From Prosthecobacter sp. (GTDB lineage: Bacteria > Verrucomicrobiota > Verrucomicrobiia > Verrucomicrobiales > Verrucomicrobiaceae), in assembly GCF_029946185.1 (NCBI RefSeq), contig NZ_JAQSEA010000073.1, positions 1 through 60,737 on the forward strand: a stretch of DNA of 60,737 nt, written 5' to 3'. A program made the position numbers and the translations under genes. The notes under the pieces are model-generated. The model saw only the letters and a list, made by a program, of their open reading frames with translations, did not search any database and was not told the origin of the DNA. How positions within the stretch are numbered: position 1 is the first letter of the stretch; each line of letters starts with the position of its first letter. Below are positions 1-8,403 of the stretch, piece by piece.

Positions 1-729
1 GTGCATGCTGCGCGTCGGTCCGGTATGCGCGATGCGGCCATCCGGTGCCACATGCAGAAAGGGATGCCAGATGGACTCGTCACCGCCTTCATTCGTGGCC
101 AGCGCCCAGTTGATGTTCGTGAAGCGCGTCCACCCGCTTCTCTCCTGCCAGCGCTCCGCCGTTTTACTGCCACCGGATCCAGCGGCGGTGAAGACGCTGC
201 CATCTGGCAGCGCGACGCTCGTATTGTACCAGCGCGGGTCCTGCATGTCGGCGGCTGCGCTCCAGGTGTTGCTGCGCCAGTCAAACAGGCTGCAGTCGCG
301 GATGGTGTTGTTCCCTCCATTGACCAGCAGGCGGCCGTCCGGCAGCAGCGAAACACCGCCGCAGAACATGTCGTGACGTGGATTGTTGATCTCCACGAAT
401 TCTCCGGTGCGATAGTCCCACGTGGCCGCATACGTGAAATGACCCACGGGAAAACCGGTGCGCTGACTGGAGGCGAAAGTCAGCAGACGTCCGTCCGGCA
501 GTTGGGCGCAGGTCACCGGAATATGCGGCGTCCACGGTATCACTCCGCTCCACAGTCCGAGGGTTGAATATTGCGCCGGTGTCGGCGGCAGCGTTTGCAT
601 CTTCGGCGCTGGCTTGTCGGGCATGAGCCTTGCGGCTTCCGCGGCGAGCGCATCGCTTTGCGCATGCGTCACGTCATCTGCTTGAGAGAGTTGGCTGGCC
701 AGCAGCAATGTGAGCAGCAGTCGCTTCAT
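1..729 (-). CDS. Galactose oxidase/glyoxal oxidase-like copper radical oxidase, C-terminus cut by window edge
   Basis: This frame reads without a stop from an ATG at 729 to base 1, so only the first 243 residues are present. Residues 1-17 form a signal peptide, so the product is exported. The rest is kelch-like, with repeated LPDGR blade motifs. HDMFCGG places a Cys at 123 and DPRWYNTS a Tyr at 168; in galactose and glyoxal oxidases these positions form the Tyr-Cys cofactor that works with mononuclear copper to oxidise alcohols or aldehydes to give H2O2. The later copper ligands (Tyr, His, His) would lie outside the window and cannot be checked. The Trp that stacks on the cofactor in fungal galactose oxidase is not at its usual place, which is closer to glyoxal oxidases. 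The start overlaps the stop of the upstream MbnP-peroxidase gene as ATGA, which suggests translational coupling. Substrate unknown. Confidence 0.8.
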   Translation of the reverse strand, partial: MKRLLLTLLLASQLSQADDVTHAQSDALAAEAARLMPDKPAPKMQTLPPTPAQYSTLGLWSGVIPWTPHIPVTCAQLPDGRLLTFASSQRTGFPVGHFTYAATWDYRTGEFVEINNPRHDMFCGGVSLLPDGRLLVNGGNNTIRDCSLFDWRSNTWSAAADMQDPRWYNTSVALPDGSVFTAAGSGGSKTAERWQERSGWTRFTNINWALATNEGGDESIWHPFLHVAPDGRIAHTGPTRSMH

Positions 730-2501
730 CGTGCGGCGGTGGCTGCGGTGCCGGTGAAGCTTTCATCCGTCAGCGTCTTGAGAAAGGCCACCAGATCGGC
801 CTTCTCCTGCGTCGTGAGTTGAATGCCGCCCTCTGGATGCTTCGCCAGATTCGGGTCCAGCGTGGCGTTGCGCTGCACGCCGCTGCTGTAATGCTCCACC
901 ACCTCCTCCAGCGTGGTGAAGCGGCCATCATGCATGTAGGGCGCAGTGCGTGCGACATTGCGCAGACTCGGTGTTTTAAATTTCCCACGGTCAGCCGCGT
1001 TCTGCGTCACCGCCATGCGCCCAAGATCATCCTCCGCAAGCTCAAGGCCGTTGCTGGCAAACGACTGGCTCACAAACAGCGTGCCGCCATGGCAGTGAAA
1101 GCAGTCAGCGCCTCGCAGCCCACGTTTCGGATCAAACTCCGTCACGAAGAGCTGCAGTCCGCGCTTCTCGCTTTCTGTCAGTTCCGCCACTTTGCGTACC
1201 GCTCGGTCAAAGCGCGACTCTTGTGACACAAGCGTGAGCAAAAATTGCTCCAGTGCTTTCGCCACGCGCTCAGACGTGATCTGTGCGGAACCAAAGGCTT
1301 TCGCAAACGCCTGCGTGCACTCCGCATCCGCACTCAATTTGGCGATGACCTTCGGCAGCGTCTCATTCATCTCGTGAGCATCCTGGATCGGCATCAGCAC
1401 CTGCTCACGCAGCGTGGCCGCACGGCCATCCCAGAAGAAGGACTGCTGCCAGGCCAGATTGAACAACGGCATCGCATTCCGCCTGCCCTGCTGCTGCTGC
1501 GCGCCGGGGCTGAAACGCCGCGCATCGGCAAAGGCATGCGCTTGGTCATGGCAGGACGCGCAGGACTGCGTCTGATTGACCGACAGCCGCGTGTCATGAA
1601 ACAACTGTCGGCCCAGCGCCACGCCTTCCTGCGTCAGCGGATTGTCGGCAGGCAGTTGCACCTGTGGAAAACGCTGCGTCATCGCTGGCGTCAGGGCATG
1701 GGTGCCAGCGGGCAGGGGTGCAGGCTCCGTCGCGAACGCCGGTTTCTGATACACATCATAGTTCACACTGCGCACGCGGAATGCATGCTCGATGTTCGTC
1801 TTGAGCTTTGCCGCCAGCGCATCGCCCGCACGCGAATGCGTTGAAGTCCCATCCTTCGCGAAATCGATGTCCTTCAGTACCCGTTGCACATCCATCTCCA
1901 CCGCCAGCGTCATCGGCCTGCCACCGTGAAACTCCACCGGCAGTTCCACCGTCATCAACTGCGGCGCATTGGCGATGTGATACGAGAACCCATTCTCCTT
2001 GCCGTCCTTGGAGAATCGGCCTTCGAGCGCCATGAAAATATACCCGCCCTGCCAGCCCCAGTGCAGACCATTGACCTGCGGATTGAGCGCATGATTCGCT
2101 TCATAACCATTCGGGTCTGACTTGTTCGTCGTCTCATCCACACCAATGCGGAAGCGGATGCCCTGGTACACGCCCTCAGGCATGCCTGAGACCTTCGCGC
2201 TCACACGACCCTCCGCCGTGCTCAGGTACGCAAACCAGTCCTGCGACTCCAGCCAGGTGCCATCCTGTTTCTGCAAAGCCAGCCCGGAGAGCAGGCAATC
2301 AAGCCGCGTCACCTGCGCCGCCACCGCCAGTCCCAGTGGCTCATTCAGCCGCAGCACCTGACCATCCACCATCGGCACGATCTCCAAGTGCAAATCCTGC
2401 CCCGCCGCACCCAGCGTCAACAGCGAGACACCGCATAACACCATCGCCCATGCCCTGAAAGGCACTTCGGAAAGCGGGTTTCTCGTGAAAATGCGGCGCA
2501 T
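726..2501 (-). CDS. MbnP-like copper-binding domain fused to di-heme cytochrome c peroxidase (MbnH/MauG family)
   Basis: This is an exported protein of 591 residues from the chosen ATG at 2501; an in-frame ATG at 2531 is also possible, but an inverted repeat at 2507-2524 fits better as upstream DNA. After a signal peptide (about 20-35), residues 37-245 resemble the MbnP family, including the aromatic motif HWGWQGGYIF (Trp at about 148 and 150). Residues 280-585 are a di-heme peroxidase with CASCH at about 314-318, CFHCH at about 467-471 and a later PYMHDGRF. In the known MbnP/MbnH pair these are two proteins: MbnH oxidises a Trp of MbnP to kynurenine, which helps bind copper. Here both are on one chain, so modification could be intramolecular; that step is inference. 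The gene is followed, with an ATGA overlap, by the galactose-oxidase-like gene. The peroxidase half could instead be an ordinary CcpA-type peroxidase. Confidence 0.82.
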   Translation of the reverse strand: MRRIFTRNPLSEVPFRAWAMVLCGVSLLTLGAAGQDLHLEIVPMVDGQVLRLNEPLGLAVAAQVTRLDCLLSGLALQKQDGTWLESQDWFAYLSTAEGRVSAKVSGMPEGVYQGIRFRIGVDETTNKSDPNGYEANHALNPQVNGLHWGWQGGYIFMALEGRFSKDGKENGFSYHIANAPQLMTVELPVEFHGGRPMTLAVEMDVQRVLKDIDFAKDGTSTHSRAGDALAAKLKTNIEHAFRVRSVNYDVYQKPAFATEPAPLPAGTHALTPAMTQRFPQVQLPADNPLTQEGVALGRQLFHDTRLSVNQTQSCASCHDQAHAFADARRFSPGAQQQQGRRNAMPLFNLAWQQSFFWDGRAATLREQVLMPIQDAHEMNETLPKVIAKLSADAECTQAFAKAFGSAQITSERVAKALEQFLLTLVSQESRFDRAVRKVAELTESEKRGLQLFVTEFDPKRGLRGADCFHCHGGTLFVSQSFASNGLELAEDDLGRMAVTQNAADRGKFKTPSLRNVARTAPYMHDGRFTTLEEVVEHYSSGVQRNATLDPNLAKHPEGGIQLTTQEKADLVAFLKTLTDESFTGTAATAAR

Positions 2502-2506
2502 AAGTG

Positions 2507-2524
2507 ACGAACAATATCGTTCGT
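2507..2524. promoter_or_regulatory. Inverted repeat next to the start of the MbnP-peroxidase gene
   Basis: ACGAAC and GTTCGT are separated by six bases, directly upstream of the ATG at 2501. Position and symmetry are compatible with a dimeric regulator site, but the arms are only six bases and no regulator is encoded nearby. Confidence 0.3.
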
Positions 2525-2710
2525 GACACATGATCTATGGAAATTACAGGCTCGCAAGTCAGGGATTTGTAAGATGGTGACACAAAAATGGTAACATCCG
2601 CGATTGTGCGATTTTCTTCATCGGGCACAAGTGACCTCAGCTTCCGAGGTTGATCCGGCGAGATAGCCACCAAGCGTGGTTTGAGGCATGAAGCCCGACC
2701 GCCCAGTGAA

Positions 2711-3511
2711 TCACCCAATCCGACGGCGGCGGCGCAATGTCCATGCGATGCCGCAACTGGCGATGAGCAGCGCTCCGCCTGGCTCAGGAACCGGGGCAAA
2801 ACCCCCGATGACGAGACCGTCCTGCCAGTTGTTGGGGTCTTCTTCGTCCAACAGTGTGTTCACCGTGAAGTAGTTGTGCTGGGCGGTGTAGGTGGCAAAA
2901 AAGCCCGCCTGATCCTTCGCGGCCACATCGTTCAAAATGCTCTGGAAAATGGCGGAGCGGGCGTCACCCGTCGCTGTTCCCAGACTTGCAAAGTAGTCTT
3001 CGTAGCTGTTCAAGCCGGTGAAGTCGCTGAAGTCGCTCCTGGGCGGCGAGCCCTCAGTCTGGGCAAGGAAGTCCTGGATGGCGTACATCGCATTGTAGAA
3101 GTCGGCATCATTGACAAAGTTGTTGTAGTCGCCGCTCTGTTCAAGGAAGCGGCCCGAGGCACCTGCCAGGGTGTCCCAAGGCAGGAAGGTGTCGAGGACG
3201 TACTCCATCACGGCCACCTGCTTTGAAATGATGGGTGCGTAGAAAGCTGCATCCGACAGATAGATGGCGTTGCGCTCCGTGTTCTGCACGGTCCAGCCAT
3301 CATGAAACGAGTACGTTTCTGCAGTGATGGTCGCGTTGCTCAAAGCAGGCGTACCGGGCTCAATGCACAGCCACCAATAGGTCTGACCGTTGATGTCATA
3401 CTGGCCAATCGACTCCCCGTTGTTGTTCAGTCCGTTCACGCTGATAGTTGCAGCTGCAGCCGTGAGGGTGCAGGCCGCAAATACGAGGGGGAATAGCCTT
3501 CTGAATGTCAT
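2711..3511 (-). CDS. PEP-CTERM sorting-domain protein
   Basis: This exported protein of 266 residues has a signal peptide at about 1-21. Its C-terminus has the PEP-CTERM layout: VPEPGG, a short hydrophobic helix, then an arginine run (RRRRR). In this system an exosortase recognises the C-terminal signal and the protein goes to the envelope, often with exopolysaccharide. The central part is rich in Asp, Asn, Tyr and Phe and matches no fold I recognise. No exosortase is in the window. The gene is divergent from the parvulin gene across a 152-bp AT-rich gap that carries a perfect palindrome. Confidence 0.8.
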   Translation of the reverse strand: MTFRRLFPLVFAACTLTAAAATISVNGLNNNGESIGQYDINGQTYWWLCIEPGTPALSNATITAETYSFHDGWTVQNTERNAIYLSDAAFYAPIISKQVAVMEYVLDTFLPWDTLAGASGRFLEQSGDYNNFVNDADFYNAMYAIQDFLAQTEGSPPRSDFSDFTGLNSYEDYFASLGTATGDARSAIFQSILNDVAAKDQAGFFATYTAQHNYFTVNTLLDEEDPNNWQDGLVIGGFAPVPEPGGALLIASCGIAWTLRRRRRIG

Positions 3512-3539
3512 GAGTGTATGGAATTTATAATATTAGCTC

Positions 3540-3557
3540 AATAAATCTAGATTTATT
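3540..3557. promoter_or_regulatory. Perfect 18-bp AT-rich palindrome between divergent genes
   Basis: AATAAATCTAGATTTATT is a perfect inverted repeat, 29 bases upstream of the PEP-CTERM start and about 107 bases upstream of the parvulin start. The surrounding gap (3512-3663) is far more AT-rich than the genome around it and must hold the promoters for both genes. A repressor or activator site is a reasonable inference. Confidence 0.4.
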
Positions 3558-3663
3558 TTGTGAAAATTACGATAAATAGTATTTAACCGGAAATATCCTA
3601 CTTCTTTGATGGCCAAAGCAGTGCATTACTATCGGAAAGCCCTGTTCTAGGCTACCAATTCAG

Positions 3664-4683
3664 ATGCCACGTTCGTTCCAGAACCTTCTGTGGTGGCTTG
3701 CCGCCGCAACCATTGCTGCCTGTTACCTCTTGGCGGACATGCATGCCTTCAGGGGCCGGGAGGCGGCCGCAGCGGTTGTCCACGGCCAGCCAATCTCCCA
3801 GCAGGAACTGCAGGAATCAATGCGCGAGCACCTCTGGAAGCACGATCACTCTTGGGCCAGTCTCGACCCAGTCGCGCGCAAGAACACCCGCTGGCTGGCG
3901 CTGGAAAATCTTGTAAACGACCGCCTTGTGCGTGCCTGTCGCACAAAGAGCATGCTCAACACGGATACGTCCCGGCCCGCCGCGAAACGTGAGTCTGAGA
4001 GAATGCAGCGCCAGTTCGCCGATGCCGCAGAGTTTCCCGGCCGCCTGGCCGCCCAGCAGCTGACGCCCCAGTCGCTGGAAGCCCGTATCTACGCCGCGCA
4101 GCTCGATGAAGCATGGATCGCGGAGCAAATTCAGCCTCGTCTCAATGAGCTGACCCAGCAGGACGTGCAGCACTGGTACGATGAGTTCAAGGAAGCCCTG
4201 CGCATCCCACCCGCACACCATGCCGCGCACATCTTCCTCACCCGGCACGACAAAACGAAGCCCGACCGCGAGCCGGAAATACGTGAGATCCATCGTCAGC
4301 TGCTCGCTCACGAGAAGACATTCACTCAACTGGCCAAAAAACATTCCGATGACGCTCGAAGCAGTGTCCTGGGCGGCGACCTCGGCTGGTTCACGCAGGA
4401 GCGCATGCCGGCAGATTTCATCGCCGCCGTACAAAAGCTCAAAATCGGCCAGCCCAGCGCACCGGTGCAGACGCAGCTCGGCTGGCACCTCATCCGCGTA
4501 TTGGAGCGCCATGCCTCACGCCTCTCGACCTTTGAAGAGGCGAAAGTCGAAATCACCGCCCTCCTCATCAGCCAACGGCGCGAGCAGGCCGTGCAGAGTC
4601 TCCTCACCGAACTGCGCGAGAACTCTCAGCGCCAGGTGGTTTATCACACCGCGGTCATTGATCACGCTGAACCGGCTCCTTGA
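3664..4683 (+). CDS. PpiC/SurA-type peptidylprolyl isomerase
   Basis: This protein of 339 residues has one N-terminal membrane segment (about 7-25), a SurA_N-like helical part (about 35-170) and a parvulin domain (about 178-295). Typical parvulin pieces are visible: AHIFLTRHD, a FTQLAKKHSDD stretch, GGDLGWF and GWHLIRVLE. It should catalyse cis-trans isomerisation of prolyl bonds and act as a chaperone for exported or outer-membrane proteins while anchored in the inner membrane. Its last 29 bases overlap the end of the opposite-strand P-type ATPase gene. Confidence 0.85.
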   Translation: MPRSFQNLLWWLAAATIAACYLLADMHAFRGREAAAAVVHGQPISQQELQESMREHLWKHDHSWASLDPVARKNTRWLALENLVNDRLVRACRTKSMLNTDTSRPAAKRESERMQRQFADAAEFPGRLAAQQLTPQSLEARIYAAQLDEAWIAEQIQPRLNELTQQDVQHWYDEFKEALRIPPAHHAAHIFLTRHDKTKPDREPEIREIHRQLLAHEKTFTQLAKKHSDDARSSVLGGDLGWFTQERMPADFIAAVQKLKIGQPSAPVQTQLGWHLIRVLERHASRLSTFEEAKVEITALLISQRREQAVQSLLTELRENSQRQVVYHTAVIDHAEPAP

Positions 4684-7354
4684 TGCCGACCTCGGCGCTT
4701 CTGCGGCGTGCGCGCCACTTCCTGAGTTCTTCGGCCCACAGCACGCTGCTGCCGATGACACCGAGAAGAAAGACATCTGCCAGCGGGATCGGCACCGTGT
4801 GGAAAATGTGGTTCATCGATGCGTTGTAGATGACGAGGACGTGCAGGGCGTTGCCCAGAATGAGACCGCCGACGAGCCAGCGATTGCGCAGCACATCCAG
4901 GCTGAAGGAGGATTGGGTGGCGCTGCGGCAGTTAAGAACATTGAACCACTGGGTCACGGCGATGAGTGTGAAAGTCTCCGTCTGCACGAGTTCAAACGGA
5001 ACGCCGCTGGCCTCCCGCCACACGAAGAAACCGAAGATTGCCACCACCGAGGTGCTGACCATGAGCAGCAGCCGTTGGAGCATCGGTCTTGTGATGAGCT
5101 GCTCGCCCATTGGCGTGGGGCGGCGGCGCATTTCATCGCCCTCCGGGCCTTCCATGATCAGGTTCACCGTCACTGCGCCTTCGGTCACGATGTTGATCCA
5201 CAGGATCTGCACCGCCGCCAGTGGCAGCGGGTAGCCGCACAGCAACGCGAGCAGCAGCACAAGGACCTCATCAATGGACGTGGCAAACAGGAACAGCACA
5301 ACCTTTTTGAGATTCTGATACACGAGCCGGCCTTCCTCGATGGCCTTGACGATGGTGGCGAAGTTGTCATCCGTGATAACAATCTTCGCCGCGCCCTTGG
5401 CCACCTCCGTGCCCGTGATACCCATAGCCACGCCGACATCCGCCGCAGCGAGCGCCGGAGCGTCATTGACGCCGTCTCCCGTCATGGCGACGACCTGCTT
5501 CTGCGACTGGAAGGCCTTCACGATGCGCAGCTTCTGCTCCGGCTGCACCCGCGCAAAAACGGAGATGCGTTCCAAACTGGCGCGCAAATCAGCTTCAGAC
5601 ATTGCTTCGAGTTCCCCACTGTCCACGGCGATGTCGCCGGGCTTTGAAATGCCCAGTTCGGTCGCGATGGCAAGCCCTGTGGCCTTGTGATCCCCGGTGA
5701 CCATCACCGGCCGGATGCCCGCTGCCAGACACTCAGCGACAGCCTCCTTCACTTCTTCTCGCGGTGGATCTAACTGGCCCAGCAGACCGAGAAAGCGCAG
5801 CCTGCCGCGCCAGGGTTCAAAACCAGCTTTTTCATCGAGTGGGGAGTCACTAACCTCGGCCACGGCGAGCACCCGGAGAGCCTGCCCCGCGAGTTTTTCG
5901 GAAGTTTGCTGAACCTGTGCGAGATCCAGCGTCGCAGGATCGCAGAGATCAAGCAGCTTCTCAGGCGCGCCTTTGAACAGTACCCTGCGCTTCCCATCAC
6001 GATCATGCTGCGTGGCCATCATCTTCGCCGCTGAGTCGAAGGGGATCTCCGCACGGCGCGGCCACTCATCGCGCAGCGTTTCGAGTTCCACCCCGCCTTT
6101 GAGCGCGACTGTCAGCAAAGCCGCCTCAGTGGGATCACCCAGCGGCCGCCAGCGCGTTTCTTCCGCCTCGGGCGGCACAAGGTTCGCGTCGTTGCAAAGC
6201 GTGATCGCCTCCAGCAAAGACTTCAGCGCAGCATCATCCTTGCTGGCACCGAGCAGTTTGCCCTCAGGCGAATAGCCAGCTCCCGTTGCTTCGATTTGAA
6301 GACCATCCGGCAGAATAAGAGTGGTGACCGTCATCTCGTTCTTCGTGAGCGTGCCAGTCTTGTCGCTGCAAATGATGCTGGTGGACCCGAGCGTCTCCAC
6401 GGCTGCGAGACGGCGCACGATGGCCCCTCGGCGCGCCATCCGCTGCATGCCCACCGCCAGCGCGATGGTCATGGCCACTGGCAGGCCTTCGGGCACCATC
6501 GAAACCATCTGACTGATTGCCACCATGAAAATGGTCACAAAGGGAATGCCACGCAGCAGACCAAAGGCGAGGACCAAAACAAAGAGCACGATGGAAGCGC
6601 CCACCAGCCAGTTGCCAAACTGCTTGAGTCGAACTTCCAGCGGCGTTTTGGGTTCCTCCGCCGTTGCCGTCAGGCTGGCGATCTTTCCCACTTCCGTTTG
6701 CAGACCCGTGGCCACCACCACCGCACGCCCACGGCCCGCAGTGAAGTGCGTGCCGGAGTAAATCATGTTTCTGCGGTCACCCAGCCCTGCGTCCTCATCC
6801 ACCAACTCAGTGTGTTTCTGAACCGGGAGCGATTCTCCCGTGAGCGCAGCTTCAGTGGCTTCCAAAGCCGCTGCTTCGAGCAGTCGCGCATCAGCCCCCA
6901 CCTGATCTCCTGCTCCGAGCAGAAGGATGTCTCCCGGCACCAGTTCCCGTGCTTCGACGTTAGATTCCTTTCCATCCCGAACGACGCGCACTTTCAGCGC
7001 CGAGAGCTTGCGAAGCGTCGTCATCGAGTGCTCCGCCCGGCCTTCCTGCACAGCGCCGATGAGCGCATTGATCAACACGACCACCAGGATCACCACCGCG
7101 TCACTGCCATGCCCCATCGCAAAAGAGATTACCGCCGCGACGAACAGAATGTAGATCAGGGGGCTCGCGAACTGCAAGGCAAACACCCTCCACAGCGGCT
7201 TGTGCTTGTCCTCCGGAAGTTCGTTAAGGCCGTGCTGCTTCAGACGTTCGGTCGCCTCGCTGCCGCTCAGACCAACCTGCGCATCCGTCTCAAGCGCCTC
7301 CACAATTTTTTCAGATTCTGCCGCGTGCCAGTTGAGCGATGGTAAGACCTGCAT
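4655..7354 (-). CDS. P2-type cation-transporting ATPase (Ca2+-ATPase-like)
   Basis: This full-length P-type ATPase has 899 residues. It has the N-terminal cation ATPase domain (about 5-75), the TGES actuator loop, the phosphorylation motif DKTGTLTKNE, the hinge MTGDGVNDAP and about ten membrane helices. It couples ATP hydrolysis to ion movement across the inner membrane. The M4 motif VPEGLP and the M6 motif WINIVTEG resemble SERCA/PMR1 pumps. Of the calcium ligands, the M5 Glu (SIDEV) and M6 Asn are kept, the SERCA M5 Asn is Ile, and the M6 Asp is Glu. Calcium is therefore likely but not certain; another cation is possible. The gene stands alone and ends against the parvulin gene. Confidence 0.9.
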   Translation of the reverse strand: MQVLPSLNWHAAESEKIVEALETDAQVGLSGSEATERLKQHGLNELPEDKHKPLWRVFALQFASPLIYILFVAAVISFAMGHGSDAVVILVVVLINALIGAVQEGRAEHSMTTLRKLSALKVRVVRDGKESNVEARELVPGDILLLGAGDQVGADARLLEAAALEATEAALTGESLPVQKHTELVDEDAGLGDRRNMIYSGTHFTAGRGRAVVVATGLQTEVGKIASLTATAEEPKTPLEVRLKQFGNWLVGASIVLFVLVLAFGLLRGIPFVTIFMVAISQMVSMVPEGLPVAMTIALAVGMQRMARRGAIVRRLAAVETLGSTSIICSDKTGTLTKNEMTVTTLILPDGLQIEATGAGYSPEGKLLGASKDDAALKSLLEAITLCNDANLVPPEAEETRWRPLGDPTEAALLTVALKGGVELETLRDEWPRRAEIPFDSAAKMMATQHDRDGKRRVLFKGAPEKLLDLCDPATLDLAQVQQTSEKLAGQALRVLAVAEVSDSPLDEKAGFEPWRGRLRFLGLLGQLDPPREEVKEAVAECLAAGIRPVMVTGDHKATGLAIATELGISKPGDIAVDSGELEAMSEADLRASLERISVFARVQPEQKLRIVKAFQSQKQVVAMTGDGVNDAPALAAADVGVAMGITGTEVAKGAAKIVITDDNFATIVKAIEEGRLVYQNLKKVVLFLFATSIDEVLVLLLALLCGYPLPLAAVQILWINIVTEGAVTVNLIMEGPEGDEMRRRPTPMGEQLITRPMLQRLLLMVSTSVVAIFGFFVWREASGVPFELVQTETFTLIAVTQWFNVLNCRSATQSSFSLDVLRNRWLVGGLILGNALHVLVIYNASMNHIFHTVPIPLADVFLLGVIGSSVLWAEELRKWRARRRSAEVGIKEPVQRDQ

Positions 7355-7441
7355 GGCGAACTTTAAATTAGATCACGACAACCGCTATGGGGAATGCGCC
7401 CCATGGGTTGCGTAGATGCAAATGCGCGCTAAGGGCGTGGC

Positions 7442-8269
7442 ATGAAACAAAACGTTGGCATTCTCGGGCTCGGCATCATCGGCAGTCGTGTGGCGGACAA
7501 TCTGCGCAAAGCCGGGCATGAGGTTTTTGTGTGGAGCCGCAGCGCGCGCCCCGTGCCCAACTTCCTCGCCTCACCCCATGAAGTGGCCGAGGCGGCAGGC
7601 ATTATCCAAATCTTCGTGCGCGACGGCGCTGCGCTGCTCGACGCCATCGAAGACATGAAGCCCGCACTCAAAGCCGGGCATCTCGTCATGAATCACGCCA
7701 CGGTGAGCAAAAAAGCCACGCTGCAAGCCGCCCAGCTCGTCGAAGAAACCGGGGCCGCCTTCCTCGATGCTCCTTTCACCGGCAGCAAGATGGCTGCACA
7801 GAATGGCAAGCTGAGCTACTACATCGGCGGCAGCGAGCTCCTGATCGAGCGCGCCAAACCCGTGCTCGCCGCCAGTGCCGCCAAGATCCTCCCACTCGGT
7901 GCCATCGGCGATGCCATGGTGCTCAAGATCGTCACCAATCTCGTCTCCGCCGTGATCGTCGAAGCCGTCTCCGAAGCCGCAGACATCACCAAAGCCAACG
8001 GCATCCCCCTCGAACGTTTGCTAGAGGCACTGGAATCAAACGCCAACTTCTCCGCTCTCATCGGCATGAAACTTCCCGCCATCATCAAGAGCGACTTCGA
8101 GCCGCACTTTGCTCTGCGCAACATGCTCAAAGACGCCGACTTCGCCCGCGAACTCGCGGCAGAGGCAAGGCTCAAGACACCCGCCCTCGAATGCACCGCC
8201 GTCGCCATGCGCGCCAGCGTCGATGCCGGGAATGGTGATCTCGATTTCAGCGTCATCGGCCAGCGCTGA
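7442..8269 (+). CDS. Beta-hydroxyacid dehydrogenase family NAD(P)-dependent oxidoreductase
   Basis: The protein has 275 residues, close to the family norm of about 290. The N-terminus is a Rossmann dinucleotide fold with GLGIIGSRV (about 8-16). The middle has the substrate loop DAPFTGSKMAAQNG, and GDAMVLKIVTN carries the catalytic Lys and Asn of the GxxxKxxxN motif. The family includes 3-hydroxyisobutyrate dehydrogenase, tartronate semialdehyde reductase and succinic semialdehyde reductase; the substrate cannot be chosen from sequence. The gene is cytosolic and divergent from the ATPase gene, with an 87-bp gap for both promoters. Confidence 0.85.
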   Translation: MKQNVGILGLGIIGSRVADNLRKAGHEVFVWSRSARPVPNFLASPHEVAEAAGIIQIFVRDGAALLDAIEDMKPALKAGHLVMNHATVSKKATLQAAQLVEETGAAFLDAPFTGSKMAAQNGKLSYYIGGSELLIERAKPVLAASAAKILPLGAIGDAMVLKIVTNLVSAVIVEAVSEAADITKANGIPLERLLEALESNANFSALIGMKLPAIIKSDFEPHFALRNMLKDADFARELAAEARLKTPALECTAVAMRASVDAGNGDLDFSVIGQR

Positions 8270-8360
8270 AAAGTGACCGCGCTTGGACACAATCGTCCTC
8301 GTCCTCGATCAAACTGCTCCGCAATCACGCCTGCCACCGAGCCGTCTCTAATCTCTTCGC

Positions 8361-8386
8361 ATTGTAGTCCCGACTTCATCGGTCCC
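8361..8386. repeat. Interspersed palindromic repeat, TTGTAGT family, copy 1
   Basis: This short element (TTGTAGTCCCGACTTCATCG and following bases) lies between the dehydrogenase and ThuA genes. It shares the pattern TTGTAGT-N-CCG-N-CTT-N-A-N-CGG with the copy at 18274-18295. It is imperfectly palindromic and probably a REP-like element. Confidence 0.5.
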
Positions 8387-8403
8387 GAAGTGCCCCGCCC
8401 CCA

